NCBI GenBank assembly: GCA_903837785.1
Contig: CAILVY010000244.1
Span: 1 to 52,258 of the forward strand
Reading direction: 5' to 3'
DNA length: 52,258 nt
From: Candidatus Hydrogenedentota bacterium
GTDB lineage: Bacteria > Hydrogenedentota > Hydrogenedentia > Hydrogenedentales > CAILVY01
A model generated the notes under the pieces. The model was not told the DNA's origin and searched no databases. It saw only the letters and a list, made by a program, of their open reading frames with translations. Below, piece after piece: positions 33,965 through 43,338 of this stretch. Within the stretch, counting starts at the first letter, position 1, and every line of letters begins with the position of its first letter. The position numbers and the translations under genes are program-made.

Positions 33965-35311
33965 ATGTCGAATTTGGACAGGCAATTGTCGATGCTGAAG
34001 ATTGAAAAGGGGCGGCGCAGGGCCCGGGGCGGCGGCGCGTTGTGGTTCGCGCTGGCGATGCTGCTGGCGGCCGGCGCCGGGGCTTACTTCTACTACGCAA
34101 AGTCGAATGCAGCCCTGGCTGTCCGCACCGCGCGCGTGGAGCGGGAAGCGGGTTCGGAGACGACCGGGGCCGCCCTGCTGACCTCGAACGGCTATATCAT
34201 TCCGCGCCAGAAAGTGGAAGTAACCCCGAAGATCATCGGACGGGTCAAAGAGATCCTTGTGAAGCGCGGAGATCACGTGCAGGAAGGCGATGTCCTGCTG
34301 CGCCTGGATGACGAGGAATATCAGGCGCGCATCAAGTCGGGCGAAGCGATGCTCAACACGCTTCGATCGCGCCTGGCGGAGTTGAAGGCCGGTTCGCGCC
34401 CGGAAGAGATTGCGGCGGCCCGTGCGGCCGCGGAGTCAGCCGAAGCCACTCTGCGCAGCGCCGAACTCGATTTCAAGCGCGTGGAAGCCCTTGCGGGCAA
34501 GGGCGCCATCTCGAGGCAGGAGCTTGATCGCGCGCGGGCCAACCGGGACGTGGCCAAGGCGCGCCTCGAACAAGAGCGCAAGAGCGCGGAAGTGGTGCGG
34601 CTGGGGCCGCGCAAGGAAGAGATCGCCGCCATGGAAGCCCAGCTCGAACAGGCCTCGGCCGAACTGGAATTGCTCCGGGCGCAGCTGGAATACACTGTGA
34701 TTCGCGCGCCCATCAGCGGCACGATACTCGAGAAACTCGCCGAACGCGGAGAACTCGTGACGAACACGAATTTCGGCGGAACCCGCGGCGCAAAAACGTC
34801 GGTCGTTTCCATGGCGGACCTCAAGGACCTGCAAGTGGAAACGGACCTGAATGAAAACAGCCTGGCCAAAGTGCATCTCGGCTTGCCGTGCGAGATACAA
34901 CTCGACAGTGAACCCGGCAACACGTATCACGGCGAGGTGGATGAAATTGCGCCGCAGGCCGACCGCCAGAAGGGAACCGTCCAGGCGAAGGTGCGCATAC
35001 TTGATCCGAGCGACACGATCAAGATTGACGTAAACGCGCGCGTAACGTTCCTCGCGCCCAAAGAGGCGGAGGCCGGCGGCGCGCCCGCCGCCGCACGCCT
35101 GTGGGTGCCGCGCGGTGCGGTGGTGCATCGGGACGGGCAGAGCATCGTGTATCTCGTCTCGGAGGATACGGCGGTGGCGCGCGCCGTGACCGCGGGGGTC
35201 GAAGGGGACAAGGGCGTCGAGATCACCGGCGGCCTCGCGGGCACCGAACAGGTGATCGTGGATCCGCTGGAGAAGATAAAAGACGGCGCACGCGTGACAG
35301 TAACGCCGTAG
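33965..35311 (+). CDS. Periplasmic membrane-fusion protein of the ABC exporter (HlyD/MacA type)
   Basis: 448 residues. A short Arg-rich cytoplasmic head is followed by one membrane helix (about 22-40, ALWFALAMLLAAGAGAYFYY), a lipoyl half-motif (VEVTPKIIGRVKEILVKRGD), a long coiled-coil hairpin (~115-235) and the second lipoyl half (YTVIRAPISGTILEKLAERGE). Beta-barrel sequence completes the adaptor (VETDLNENSLAKVHLG). Such adaptors link the inner-membrane ABC transporter to an outer-membrane duct; no TolC-like gene lies here. Confidence 0.9.
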   Translation: MSNLDRQLSMLKIEKGRRRARGGGALWFALAMLLAAGAGAYFYYAKSNAALAVRTARVEREAGSETTGAALLTSNGYIIPRQKVEVTPKIIGRVKEILVKRGDHVQEGDVLLRLDDEEYQARIKSGEAMLNTLRSRLAELKAGSRPEEIAAARAAAESAEATLRSAELDFKRVEALAGKGAISRQELDRARANRDVAKARLEQERKSAEVVRLGPRKEEIAAMEAQLEQASAELELLRAQLEYTVIRAPISGTILEKLAERGELVTNTNFGGTRGAKTSVVSMADLKDLQVETDLNENSLAKVHLGLPCEIQLDSEPGNTYHGEVDEIAPQADRQKGTVQAKVRILDPSDTIKIDVNARVTFLAPKEAEAGGAPAAARLWVPRGAVVHRDGQSIVYLVSEDTAVARAVTAGVEGDKGVEITGGLAGTEQVIVDPLEKIKDGARVTVTP

Positions 35312-35323
35312 AGGAGTCAGAGG

Positions 35324-36016
35324 ATGCCTGGAAGCGACGGGAAACCGGTGATCGAGATACGCGGGCTGCAGAAGGTCTTCGCCCACGGGGACACGGAAGT
35401 TGCCGCACTCGAAAACATCGACATTGATATCCATCAAGGCGAGTTCGTATGCCTGATGGGGCCCTCCGGCTCGGGAAAGTCCACACTGCTCCATCTGATC
35501 GCCGGCCTCGACAACCCCACGGGCGGGCAATGCCGCGTGCTGGGCCAGGAACTGTCGGACATGTCCGAGCGCGATCTGTCGCGGTGGCGGAATGAGCATA
35601 TCGGATTCATCTTCCAGTCATTCAATCTCATCCCCGTGCTCACGGCCTACGAGAATGTCGAAATGCCCTTGCTGCTCACGGGCTTGTCGAGGAAAGAGCG
35701 TGGAGAGCACATCGAGGCGGCGTTGGGCATTGTCGGGCTCAGCGATCGCTTGACGCACTATCCGCGGCAGCTCTCGGGCGGCCAGGAACAGCGTGTGGCC
35801 ATCGCGCGGGCGCTTGTGGCTGATCCGGATCTCGTGCTTGCGGATGAGCCGACGGGGGATCTCGATGCCAAATCCGCAGAGGAAGTACTCACGATACTCC
35901 GCAAGCTCAATCAGGATTACGGCAAGACGATCATCATGGTTACGCACGATCCGAAGGCTTCGGGCTACGCAACCGTGACGCGCCACCTGGACAAAGGGCA
36001 GATGCTGCCGCTTTGA
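35324..36016 (+). CDS. ABC transporter ATPase, LolD/MacB type
   Basis: 230 residues. Walker [11 protein letters not shown] loop [16 protein letters not shown], signature [15 protein letters not shown], Walker [13 protein letters not shown] and the switch His in VTHDPKA are all present. The signature has Glu where Gln is usual (GGQEQR for GGQQQR). A GGAG ribosome binding site precedes the ATG. As the last gene of the unit it energises the two permeases. The likely process is export of lipid, peptide or lipoprotein substrates; the substrate cannot be read from the sequence. It ends 1 base from the converging cupin gene. Confidence 0.93.
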   Translation: MPGSDGKPVIEIRGLQKVFAHGDTEVAALENIDIDIHQGEFVCLMGPSGSGKSTLLHLIAGLDNPTGGQCRVLGQELSDMSERDLSRWRNEHIGFIFQSFNLIPVLTAYENVEMPLLLTGLSRKERGEHIEAALGIVGLSDRLTHYPRQLSGGQEQRVAIARALVADPDLVLADEPTGDLDAKSAEEVLTILRKLNQDYGKTIIMVTHDPKASGYATVTRHLDKGQMLPL

Positions 36017-36017
36017 C

Positions 36018-37196
36018 TCAGGTCAATTCCCCGAGCGCCGAGTAGTTCTTCAGAGAGCGCAGTCCGGCGTTGAACGGCGCCGTCCCTCCTCCCTGCTCCC
36101 CGATATCCTGATCGATGTAGAACTCGTTGTGCGGTTTGAAGCCTGGCACGGTGATTACATTGACAAATGCGTCCATCCCCCGGTGTCCCGTTCCCGCGGG
36201 AATGTACACGAAGGAGCCAGGCCGGAGCGGGTGCCGCTCGAAGCGGCGCAGGTCGCCCAAGTCGGGGAAGACGATAAGGTGGGGTTCGCGTCCGTAGGTA
36301 TTGATGCCGTGCGTGTCCGGGTCGAGCACGAGATAACATTCGTTCTGGGCGAGGCCGCCGCCGATCGGGATGCGCGGATGAACGTGCGTGGGCGAAGTCT
36401 CGCTGGCGATGTTGACGACATGGCTGTTGACGAAGTTGATGCCGTCGCCCGATTCGCCCGGCAGGTTCATGTGCCAAGTGAGCGGCAGGCGCCGGAACGG
36501 ATCAAAATCGAAATTGCAGCCGCCTGAACTGTCGCGCAGGTACTTCAGCCGCATCGCGGCGGGAATGTGGCTCTCGGCACGGTCCTTCTTCTCGATGCAG
36601 AGGCAGGAGAAGCGGCCGCGCACGCGAAGGGTTTCGGCGCCCGCCGTGATCAACTGATCGCCTGCGCAGACAGGCTCGAAGGAATCCTCCTGCTTCACGG
36701 AATATCCTGCCGCCCGGTATTGGAGAAGCAGCGCTGCGAGCAGCGTCTCGACCTCAGCCTCCTTTGCCCACGGCCGGGGCGTGTGCGCAAGTTTCCAGAG
36801 ATCATTGGCACAGTCGCCGACATACGCGTCCTTCCTGCGGCGATCCAGAATTGCGCGCAGGGGAGCCTGTGCGGCCGGATGCATCGTGCCGAACTGCGCC
36901 GCCAGACACTCCAGAAGTTCCGCGAATCGGGCGTCCATGGGCTGGGGCCGATAGCTGGCGGGGAGCGCATCCCCGTCTCCCTCCTTCGTTCGTGTTCCCT
37001 TGGGCAGAAAGACCTCTCCCCCGCCCTCATAGAGCCAGTGCACTTTCATGCCGCCGAAATCCGCGTGCAGCAATGTCTCGTCACCCATCCCATGCACGAG
37101 GGAGAATCGAAGCCCGGGATGCGCCGTTTCCCAGGCATCCGAAAACGCGGCGAAGGCAGAACGATCCTCGAGATGAAGTGCTTGAACGCGGTCCAT
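36018..37196 (-). CDS. Cupin-domain protein of unknown function
   Basis: 392 residues. The N-terminal ~200 residues are not recognised (LHADFGGMKVHWLYEGGG; LRAILDRRRKDAYVGDCAND). The C-terminal part has cupin features: a metal-ligand-like THVHPR stretch (His at about 271 and 273), AQNECYLVLDP with the Glu, and the second box PGSFVYIPAGTGHRGMDAFV with the last His. A metal-binding beta barrel is therefore likely, acting as an isomerase, dioxygenase or sugar-binding protein. It is transcribed away from the aminotransferase gene next to it, 89 bases apart, and could share regulation with it. Confidence 0.65.
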   Translation of the reverse strand: MDRVQALHLEDRSAFAAFSDAWETAHPGLRFSLVHGMGDETLLHADFGGMKVHWLYEGGGEVFLPKGTRTKEGDGDALPASYRPQPMDARFAELLECLAAQFGTMHPAAQAPLRAILDRRRKDAYVGDCANDLWKLAHTPRPWAKEAEVETLLAALLLQYRAAGYSVKQEDSFEPVCAGDQLITAGAETLRVRGRFSCLCIEKKDRAESHIPAAMRLKYLRDSSGGCNFDFDPFRRLPLTWHMNLPGESGDGINFVNSHVVNIASETSPTHVHPRIPIGGGLAQNECYLVLDPDTHGINTYGREPHLIVFPDLGDLRRFERHPLRPGSFVYIPAGTGHRGMDAFVNVITVPGFKPHNEFYIDQDIGEQGGGTAPFNAGLRSLKNYSALGELT

Positions 37197-37285
37197 ACAC
37201 TTGAAACCTCTTGGCGGCTGCGGCCATAGTGGGGCGCTTGAAGACCATGCTGCCCAATTCCCGGGCAGGAATCCAATAAGGGAGT

Positions 37286-38551
37286 ATGAACATGGCGAAG
37301 GAAAAGGGCAACTCCGAGGATACGGGACGCGTCTTTGTGCAGACCGCGATGGCCGCCGCGCCGCAACTGGATCGCTGGCATCAGGTCGGCGAGGCGGAAG
37401 CGGAACTCGTGGCGGAGATGACGCGGCGCAACGAACTCAGCGGGGGCACTCCGGTCGTCCGCGAATTCGAAAAGGCGTGGCGCGAATGGATCGGGTCGAA
37501 GTACAGCCTCACGGTGCTGAACGGCACATCGGCCCTGTATTCCGCGTATTTCGGGCTAGGCGTCGGTCCCGGTGACGAGGTGATTTGCCCGGTGAATACC
37601 TGGATCTGCACGATTGCGCCGGCGGTGATGCTGGGCGCCAGGCCGGTCTTTTGCGATATTGACCCGGAGTCGCTCCTGATGGACCCGGCGGATCTCCGGG
37701 CGAAGATTACGGAGAACACCCGCTGCATTGTGCCGGTCCACCTCTGGGGAAACGTCTGCAACCTCGAAGCGATCCTCGCGGTGGCGAAGGAGTTCAACAT
37801 TCCTGTCGTCGAAGATTGTTCGCACGCCCATGGCGCGCGCTATCAGGGCCGGATGTGCGGTTCGCTCGGCGCGGCCGGCTGCTGGAGCCTGCAGGGGTCG
37901 AAGCCCGTCAGCGCGGGCGAAGGCGGCGTGCTGGTTACGGATGATGTGGATGTCTTCGAGCGTGCCTGCCTCGTTGGACAAGTGAACCGCATCGCCGGCA
38001 TCGATCTCGTGTGCACGAAGTACGCCGAGTATCAGCCGCTGGGGCTCGGCATGAAGTTCCGGGCGCATCCCCTGGGCATTGGCGTGGCCAAAGTGCAGTG
38101 GGAGAAGCTTGATGCACTCAACCATCGCCGCAAAGCCTACGTCGAGGAGGTCGAGGCGGGGCTCGCAGGCATCCCGGGATTGCGCCCGGTGACTGTGTAC
38201 GCGGGCGCGGAACGCGGCGGGTACTACGGCTTCCCGATCCTCCACGATGCGGAAGTGATGGGCCGCAGCACGGAGGAGTATCTCGAACTGGTTAAGCTTC
38301 GCCTGCCGGGAGCCGGTTGTTCGCCGTATCCGAATCTGCACACGCTTCCGCTCTTCGCGAAGGGATTCGATGTGTTCACGCGCGGTCGCGGCCCCTTGTG
38401 TCCCAGCCAGGGTTACCCCGGCTACAGGCCGGGTGATTTTCCGAATGCGGAGCGGGCGTTCGCGCGCACGCTGATGCTGCCCGTCTTGAGTGATCCGGTG
38501 CCAGGGGCCGCAGCAACTGTGATCGACATCCTGCGCGGGGCCGCGGCATGA
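37286..38551 (+). CDS. DegT/DnrJ/EryC1/StrS-type aminotransferase
   Basis: 421 residues. The PLP-binding Lys is at about 206 in WSLQGSKPVSAGEGG, and the Asp/His region reads VVEDCSHAHGARYQG. The N-terminal VLNGTSALYSAYFGLGVGPGDEVI and PVNTWICTIAPAVML are typical of the sugar aminotransferase family. These enzymes aminate nucleotide-activated keto-sugars or make cyclitol amines and AHBA-like precursors. No other sugar-nucleotide gene is adjacent, but an oxidoreductase of the Gfo/Idh type lies 6 kb downstream. An AAGGGAG ribosome binding site supports the ATG at 37286. Confidence 0.9.
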   Translation: MNMAKEKGNSEDTGRVFVQTAMAAAPQLDRWHQVGEAEAELVAEMTRRNELSGGTPVVREFEKAWREWIGSKYSLTVLNGTSALYSAYFGLGVGPGDEVICPVNTWICTIAPAVMLGARPVFCDIDPESLLMDPADLRAKITENTRCIVPVHLWGNVCNLEAILAVAKEFNIPVVEDCSHAHGARYQGRMCGSLGAAGCWSLQGSKPVSAGEGGVLVTDDVDVFERACLVGQVNRIAGIDLVCTKYAEYQPLGLGMKFRAHPLGIGVAKVQWEKLDALNHRRKAYVEEVEAGLAGIPGLRPVTVYAGAERGGYYGFPILHDAEVMGRSTEEYLELVKLRLPGAGCSPYPNLHTLPLFAKGFDVFTRGRGPLCPSQGYPGYRPGDFPNAERAFARTLMLPVLSDPVPGAAATVIDILRGAAA

Positions 38552-38562
38552 CGGCGCAGTGA

Positions 38563-39360
38563 CTACAGGGACATGACGAAGTAGGCGAGCAGGGCTTCGT
38601 TGAAGAAGAAGCGGTTGACGTCCAGATAGACGGAGTGGCGGAGAGTATAGATGCGCCCGATAAGGCAATGCCCGTAGTAGATGCCTTGCTGCCGCGCGGT
38701 GAAATGCCGCTCTTCGGGAAACAGAACGCTGATATCCACCCGGGGACGGGTGAAGGAGAAGCGGCCTTCGAGATGCGCGACGAGTTCGTCGCCGACGTGG
38801 ACATTCACCCGCCCGGGCGTCCAGGCATCGAAGAGAAAACTCTGCGCGCCGCCATGCGCCTGTGCGCGGCATACCTCGCCGCCGTCAGGCGCCACGACGC
38901 GCCACGACCTTCGTTTGGCGCCCGGTTCCACCCGATAGAGGGGTGTTTCCTGTGCCCCGCATTCGTAGATCGTGGCGGGTTGCGCCAAGGCCCGGCGCAG
39001 TAGCATGTGGTCGGCAAAGGGATCGGGGATGTCGTCGTCGGGCGCCTCGGGTTCGGCGGTAACCTTGGCGGCGGTCGCGAGTGCTTTCCGCTGCCGCACA
39101 TCGTTCATCAGCGCACGGGCCGTGAATACGGCGATGCCCAACACGATGATTCCAACCAGCGCAAACGTGCCGGCGACAGTCCAGGGCCGGCTGTCCATCG
39201 TCACACCGACGATCAAGGCGGCAATGGCTTCGAATAGGCAGACGGCATAGGCCGCAATGATGCCGTACGTGACGGGATGCGTCACTTTGGGCAGCGTGTA
39301 ATAACAGACCGCCCGTTCGTAGGCGGTGGGAAGATCCGATGTCGCCATTTCGCGCGCCAT
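38563..39360 (-). CDS. Two-helix membrane protein with a C-terminal beta-rich domain
   Basis: About 265 residues from the ATG at 39360 (MAREMATSDLP); a GTG at 39372 and an ATG at 39348 are alternatives. Two membrane helices occur near residues 30-75 (TYGIIAAYAVCLFEAIAALI; FALVGIIVLGIAVFTARAL). The remaining ~180 residues are soluble and beta-rich: YRVEPGAKRRSWRVVAPDGG and GRVNVHVGDELVAHLEG, ending VNRFFFNEALLAYFVMSL. The pattern 'W.V..PDG' plus the hydrophobic end loosely recalls LURP/tubby-like scramblase folds, but this is a guess. It converges on the aminotransferase gene. Confidence 0.72.
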   Translation of the reverse strand: MAREMATSDLPTAYERAVCYYTLPKVTHPVTYGIIAAYAVCLFEAIAALIVGVTMDSRPWTVAGTFALVGIIVLGIAVFTARALMNDVRQRKALATAAKVTAEPEAPDDDIPDPFADHMLLRRALAQPATIYECGAQETPLYRVEPGAKRRSWRVVAPDGGEVCRAQAHGGAQSFLFDAWTPGRVNVHVGDELVAHLEGRFSFTRPRVDISVLFPEERHFTARQQGIYYGHCLIGRIYTLRHSVYLDVNRFFFNEALLAYFVMSL

Positions 39361-39411
39361 AACGCTCCGCACTCCGGGTTCGTTTCTATTTTACCGGAAA
39401 CGCACCCGGCT

Positions 39412-39441
39412 TTGACAGCATCCGAGTTGGGCTGTCACAAT
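39412..39441 (+). promoter_or_regulatory. Probable promoter of the PLP decarboxylase gene
   Basis: TTGACA (39412-39417, perfect), an 18-base spacer and CACAAT (39436-39441), 40 bases before the start at 39482. On the other strand a TAAAAT box (39393-39388) could serve the divergent membrane-protein gene, but no good -35 is seen there. Confidence 0.5.
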
Positions 39442-39481
39442 CACACGAGAGACGGTTCGGGTCCGGGCACGAGAAGGGACT

Positions 39482-40909
39482 ATGACAGACGATTCCAAGA
39501 GCCATATCCGCAACGCGTTTGATCCCGAGCGTTTTCGGGAGACGGGCCATGTGTTGATTGATCAGATGGCGGATTATCTTACGGAGGCGTTGCAGGGCGG
39601 CCCGATGCCCGTGCTGCCCTGGATCGAGCCGGACGCGATGGCTGCGGCCTGGCCCGCCGATTTCAGCCCGGAGGGCGGCGAGGTCCTCAACACGCTGATG
39701 GCAAGGATCATCCGGGAAGCCAATCACCTCCATCATCCCCGCTACATCGGGCATCAGGTGCCCGGCCCGTTGCCGGTGGCCGCGCTCTGCGACATGGTTG
39801 CCTCGTTTCTGAACAACGGCATGGCCGTTTATGAGATGGGAATGTCGGGCACCGCCATGGAACGCAGTGTCATCCGGTGGATGGCGCGATCGCTCGGTTT
39901 CGGCGAGCCGGCCGACGGCGTGCTCACTTCGGGTGGTTCCGTGGGCAACCTGACGGGACTCCTGGCCGCGCGGCAGGCGCAGGCGGAGCGATTTCCGGAT
40001 GCTCTGCCCGCGGTTCTGGTTTCGGATCAGGCCCACTACTCCGTGCTGCGCGCGGCGCGCATCATGGGACTCGGCCGCGAAGGCGTCGAAACAGTTCCCT
40101 CCGATGCGGGGTTCCACATGCGCGCGGACCTGTTGGGCGAATGCCTGAAACGCGCGGAAGCGCGGGGCCGCAAAGTGATTGCCGTGGTGGCCAGCGCATG
40201 CAGCACGGCCGCCGGCGCCTACGACCCGCTGGAACGTGTCGCCGAGTTCTGCGAGCAGAACGGCTTGTGGCTCCACGTGGATGCTGCCCATGGGGGAGCT
40301 GCGTGCCTCAGTGAACGTTACAGGCCGCTGCTGAAGGGCATTGAGCGCGCCGACTCGGTCGTTTGGGACGCACACAAGATGCTGCTGATGCCCGCGCTCG
40401 TGAGCAGCGTGATCTTCCGGAACGGCCTGCATTCGTATATCGCCTTCGAGGACAAGGCCTCCTATCTGTTTGAACGCGCGGGACAGGAGGAATGGTTCAA
40501 TCTCGGGCACCGCACTATCGAGTGCACAAAATGGATGTCCTGCCTGAAAGTCTATGCCGCGTTGCGCTGTTTCGGAACGCGCCTCTTCGGAGAGTACATC
40601 GAGTACTCCTATGACCTCGCCCGGCGCTTTGCCGAAATGCTGCGCGCGGAACCCGACTTCGAGTTGGCCACGGAACCGGAGAGCAACATTGTGTGCTTCC
40701 GCTATCTGCCGGAAGGCGTGACGCATCCCGATGCGTTGCAGGCCGCCATTCGCAAGCGCCTGATCTCGGACGGCTCCTTCTACATTGTCCAAACCCAACT
40801 GCGGACCGGCCTGCATCTGCGCACGACAATCATCAATCCGTACACGGAAGAGGGACATCTGCGGGGACTTCTGGAGGCCGTGCGCGCGGCGGGCAACGCG
40901 CTACGTTGA
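39482..40909 (+). CDS. Group II PLP-dependent decarboxylase
   Basis: 475 residues. The PLP Lys is at about 299 in VVWDAHKMLLMP. LTSGGSVGNLTGLLAARQA, WLHVDAAHGGAACLS and HPRYIGHQVPGPLPVAALCDM are hallmarks of the glutamate/aromatic amino acid/2,4-diaminobutyrate decarboxylase family. Product would be an amine plus CO2; the substrate cannot be told from sequence alone, though diaminobutyrate- or tyrosine/DOPA-type enzymes fit the length. It is probably monocistronic, with the M28 peptidase gene 104 bases downstream. Confidence 0.9.
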   Translation: MTDDSKSHIRNAFDPERFRETGHVLIDQMADYLTEALQGGPMPVLPWIEPDAMAAAWPADFSPEGGEVLNTLMARIIREANHLHHPRYIGHQVPGPLPVAALCDMVASFLNNGMAVYEMGMSGTAMERSVIRWMARSLGFGEPADGVLTSGGSVGNLTGLLAARQAQAERFPDALPAVLVSDQAHYSVLRAARIMGLGREGVETVPSDAGFHMRADLLGECLKRAEARGRKVIAVVASACSTAAGAYDPLERVAEFCEQNGLWLHVDAAHGGAACLSERYRPLLKGIERADSVVWDAHKMLLMPALVSSVIFRNGLHSYIAFEDKASYLFERAGQEEWFNLGHRTIECTKWMSCLKVYAALRCFGTRLFGEYIEYSYDLARRFAEMLRAEPDFELATEPESNIVCFRYLPEGVTHPDALQAAIRKRLISDGSFYIVQTQLRTGLHLRTTIINPYTEEGHLRGLLEAVRAAGNALR

Positions 40910-41013
40910 TCCTTCCGGGTGTTCATGGCATGCTTCCGGAGGCAAGAATGATGCAGCGTCGCCAGGGGTGTGAAGGCCAGGGCATCCGTTCGTACACATG
41001 AGGTGAGAAGAGC

Positions 41014-43338
41014 ATGAGCGATGTGGAAGTGAAGTCTCGTCCCGCCGGCCGGGGCGTGGCATTGTTGATGGCGATGTTTCTGGCGGGGGCGATCGCGTTT
41101 GGATGGTGGCAGCACCGGCCGCCCAGCCCCGCGCCGCAGTTGGCCCCGCCGGAGGCGTTCTCCGGCGCGCGCGCCGTCGAGCATGTGCGGGCATTCGCGA
41201 CAAAGCCGCATCCGATTGGCACGGCGGCCAACGCCGCCGTGGCCGAATACATCCGGAACGCCGTGTCCGGCCTGGGCGTGGAACTGGAAATCCAGGAGGC
41301 TGTCCATCATCGCGTGCCGGGCCACGTCACGGCAGTCCGCAATCTCCTGGCGCGAATCCCCGGCACTTCGAGCGCGGGCGCCATCGCGTTGTGCGGCCAT
41401 TATGACAGCGTGGCCTTCGGGCCGGGCGCCGCGGACGACGGATCCGGCGTGGCGACTTTGCTCGAAACGATGCGCGCGCTGAAATCATCCCCACCGCTGC
41501 AAAACGACGTGATCTTCGTGTTCAGCGACGGCGAGGAAGGCCGATCGAACAACGGGATTGGCCTGAGCGGCGCACGGGCGTTCGCCGAACAGCACCCCTG
41601 GGCAAAGAGCGTGCGCGTGGTCGTCAATTTTGATGCTCGCGGGACCGGCGGCGTCTCGTATATGTATGAGACGAGTCCGGAGAACGGATGGCTCATCGGA
41701 CAATTGGCTCAAGCGGAATGCCGCCCGGTCGCCACTTCGTTCATGGGCGATGTCTATCACAGCCTGCCCTTGGGCAGCGACTTTACCGGATTCCTGGAAC
41801 AGGGCATCGCGGGCTACAACTGCGCATTCGTGGACGGCTTGCGACGTTATCACACGGCGCTCGACACGCCGGAGAATCTGAGCGTGGCCAGTGTGCAACA
41901 GGACGGCGACTATGCCCTGGGGCTGACCCGCCGCCTGGGCAATCTGTCCCTCGAAAACGTCCGCGGACCGGACATGGTCTATTTCAACACGCTCGGCTAT
42001 CGCCTGGCCTACTATCCGAAAACCTTGGCCGTTCCGCTGGCCGGCGTAAGCTGCGGCGCCTGTGCGCTCGCACTGTTGATCGGCCTGTTCCGGCGCAGAA
42101 TCACCCTGCGGCCGCTGATCCGCGGTGCTTTCGTGTACCTGGGCTTTCTCGGGCTGATGTTTCTGCTCAGCGCCGTCATCGTGGGATATGGCTGCTGGAC
42201 TCGATGGGTGTACATCCTCTATACGGAGAACTGGCTCACTTTCGGGCTGATGGCGCTCGCGGCGTTCACGCTTGTGGCGAACTTGTCCTGGATCACCTGG
42301 AAAGCAGGCGTGGCCAATCTGGCGGCGGGCGCCTTGCTCTCGTGGGCAGGGCTGGCCGTGGCTTCCGCTTTCCTTGCCCCCGGAGGCAGCTACCTGACCG
42401 CGTGGCCGTTGCTGTTCAGCAGCCTCGGGCTGGCACTTTACTTCCTGGGCCGCGATCCGGTGCGCGTCTCCCCCTTCATCGCCGGGATTCTTGCGTTGAC
42501 CGCATTGCCGGGCATCATCCTCATGACCGGCATGATGGCCGGACTGAACGCCTGCCTGACGGTGATTTTCGCGCCGGTAACCGTATGCATGGGGACGCTG
42601 CTGCTGGGACTTCTTATCCCCCATCTGCACCTGGCGAGATCGCGGTGGGGCTGGCTGCTCTCGATTGCCCTCGCCGGCCTGACCGGATTCTGCTTCTGGC
42701 AGGCGAGCATGACCTCGGGCTTCAGCCCGGCCTATCCCAAGCTGGACTCGCTCACCTACGGCCTGGACGCCACCACGGGCCGGGCGTTCTGGATGAGCTG
42801 TGACGACGTTCCGGACAACTGGAATGCGGCGTATCTGCCGGCCGATACAAAGAGGGCAGGCATCAAGGAGTTCTTCCCGGGATCCACAAAGCTGTACTTG
42901 AAAGCGCCCGCGCCCCCGGTCGCTCTCGCTCCGCCGGAAATCACGCTCTCAAGCGACCACACGGAGCAAGGCGTGCGCACGTTGCAGCTCCGCGTGAACT
43001 CGCCCCGGCAGGCGACCATTCTTGAGCTGTATGCCGGCGAAGATATGGAGGTGCACTCAGCAAGCGTGGATGGCCGCGACCTGAAGCCCGTGGAAGGACG
43101 CTGGTTTCTCAAGTACAATGCGTTCCCGGCAAAAGGCATCGAATTGACCTTGAAAACCAATCCAAGCACTCCCGCGATCCTCAAGGTGGTTGACCACTCC
43201 TATGGTTTTCCGGAACTCCCCGGGCTGGCGGTTGCGCCGCGGCCCAATGACCGGATACCCAAGCCGAACACGGTGGATGCCAACAAAGATCCGCTCAAAA
43301 CCGACGAAACATTGGTGGCCAAGACCTATGTCTTCTAA
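41014..43338 (+). CDS. Membrane-bound M28 family aminopeptidase
   Basis: 774 residues. After one N-terminal helix (about 12-31) comes an M28 zinc peptidase domain: GHYDSVAFGPGAADDGSG (His ~129, bridging Asp ~141), FSDGEEGRSNNGIGLSGARA (Glu ~174/175) and VVNFDARGTGG (Asp ~207). A final metal His lies in the RRYHTALDTPEN region. About eight membrane helices follow (residues ~340-580) and then a C-terminal exported beta-rich domain. The layout matches the FXNA/Pff1-type M28 peptidases, with the peptidase domain facing outside. It overlaps the next gene by 11 bases. Confidence 0.92.
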   Translation: MSDVEVKSRPAGRGVALLMAMFLAGAIAFGWWQHRPPSPAPQLAPPEAFSGARAVEHVRAFATKPHPIGTAANAAVAEYIRNAVSGLGVELEIQEAVHHRVPGHVTAVRNLLARIPGTSSAGAIALCGHYDSVAFGPGAADDGSGVATLLETMRALKSSPPLQNDVIFVFSDGEEGRSNNGIGLSGARAFAEQHPWAKSVRVVVNFDARGTGGVSYMYETSPENGWLIGQLAQAECRPVATSFMGDVYHSLPLGSDFTGFLEQGIAGYNCAFVDGLRRYHTALDTPENLSVASVQQDGDYALGLTRRLGNLSLENVRGPDMVYFNTLGYRLAYYPKTLAVPLAGVSCGACALALLIGLFRRRITLRPLIRGAFVYLGFLGLMFLLSAVIVGYGCWTRWVYILYTENWLTFGLMALAAFTLVANLSWITWKAGVANLAAGALLSWAGLAVASAFLAPGGSYLTAWPLLFSSLGLALYFLGRDPVRVSPFIAGILALTALPGIILMTGMMAGLNACLTVIFAPVTVCMGTLLLGLLIPHLHLARSRWGWLLSIALAGLTGFCFWQASMTSGFSPAYPKLDSLTYGLDATTGRAFWMSCDDVPDNWNAAYLPADTKRAGIKEFFPGSTKLYLKAPAPPVALAPPEITLSSDHTEQGVRTLQLRVNSPRQATILELYAGEDMEVHSASVDGRDLKPVEGRWFLKYNAFPAKGIELTLKTNPSTPAILKVVDHSYGFPELPGLAVAPRPNDRIPKPNTVDANKDPLKTDETLVAKTYVF

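Noticed and set aside
39386-40858. 490-codon minus-strand frame
   Set aside because: Antisense to the PLP decarboxylase, whose catalytic Lys and motifs are intact.
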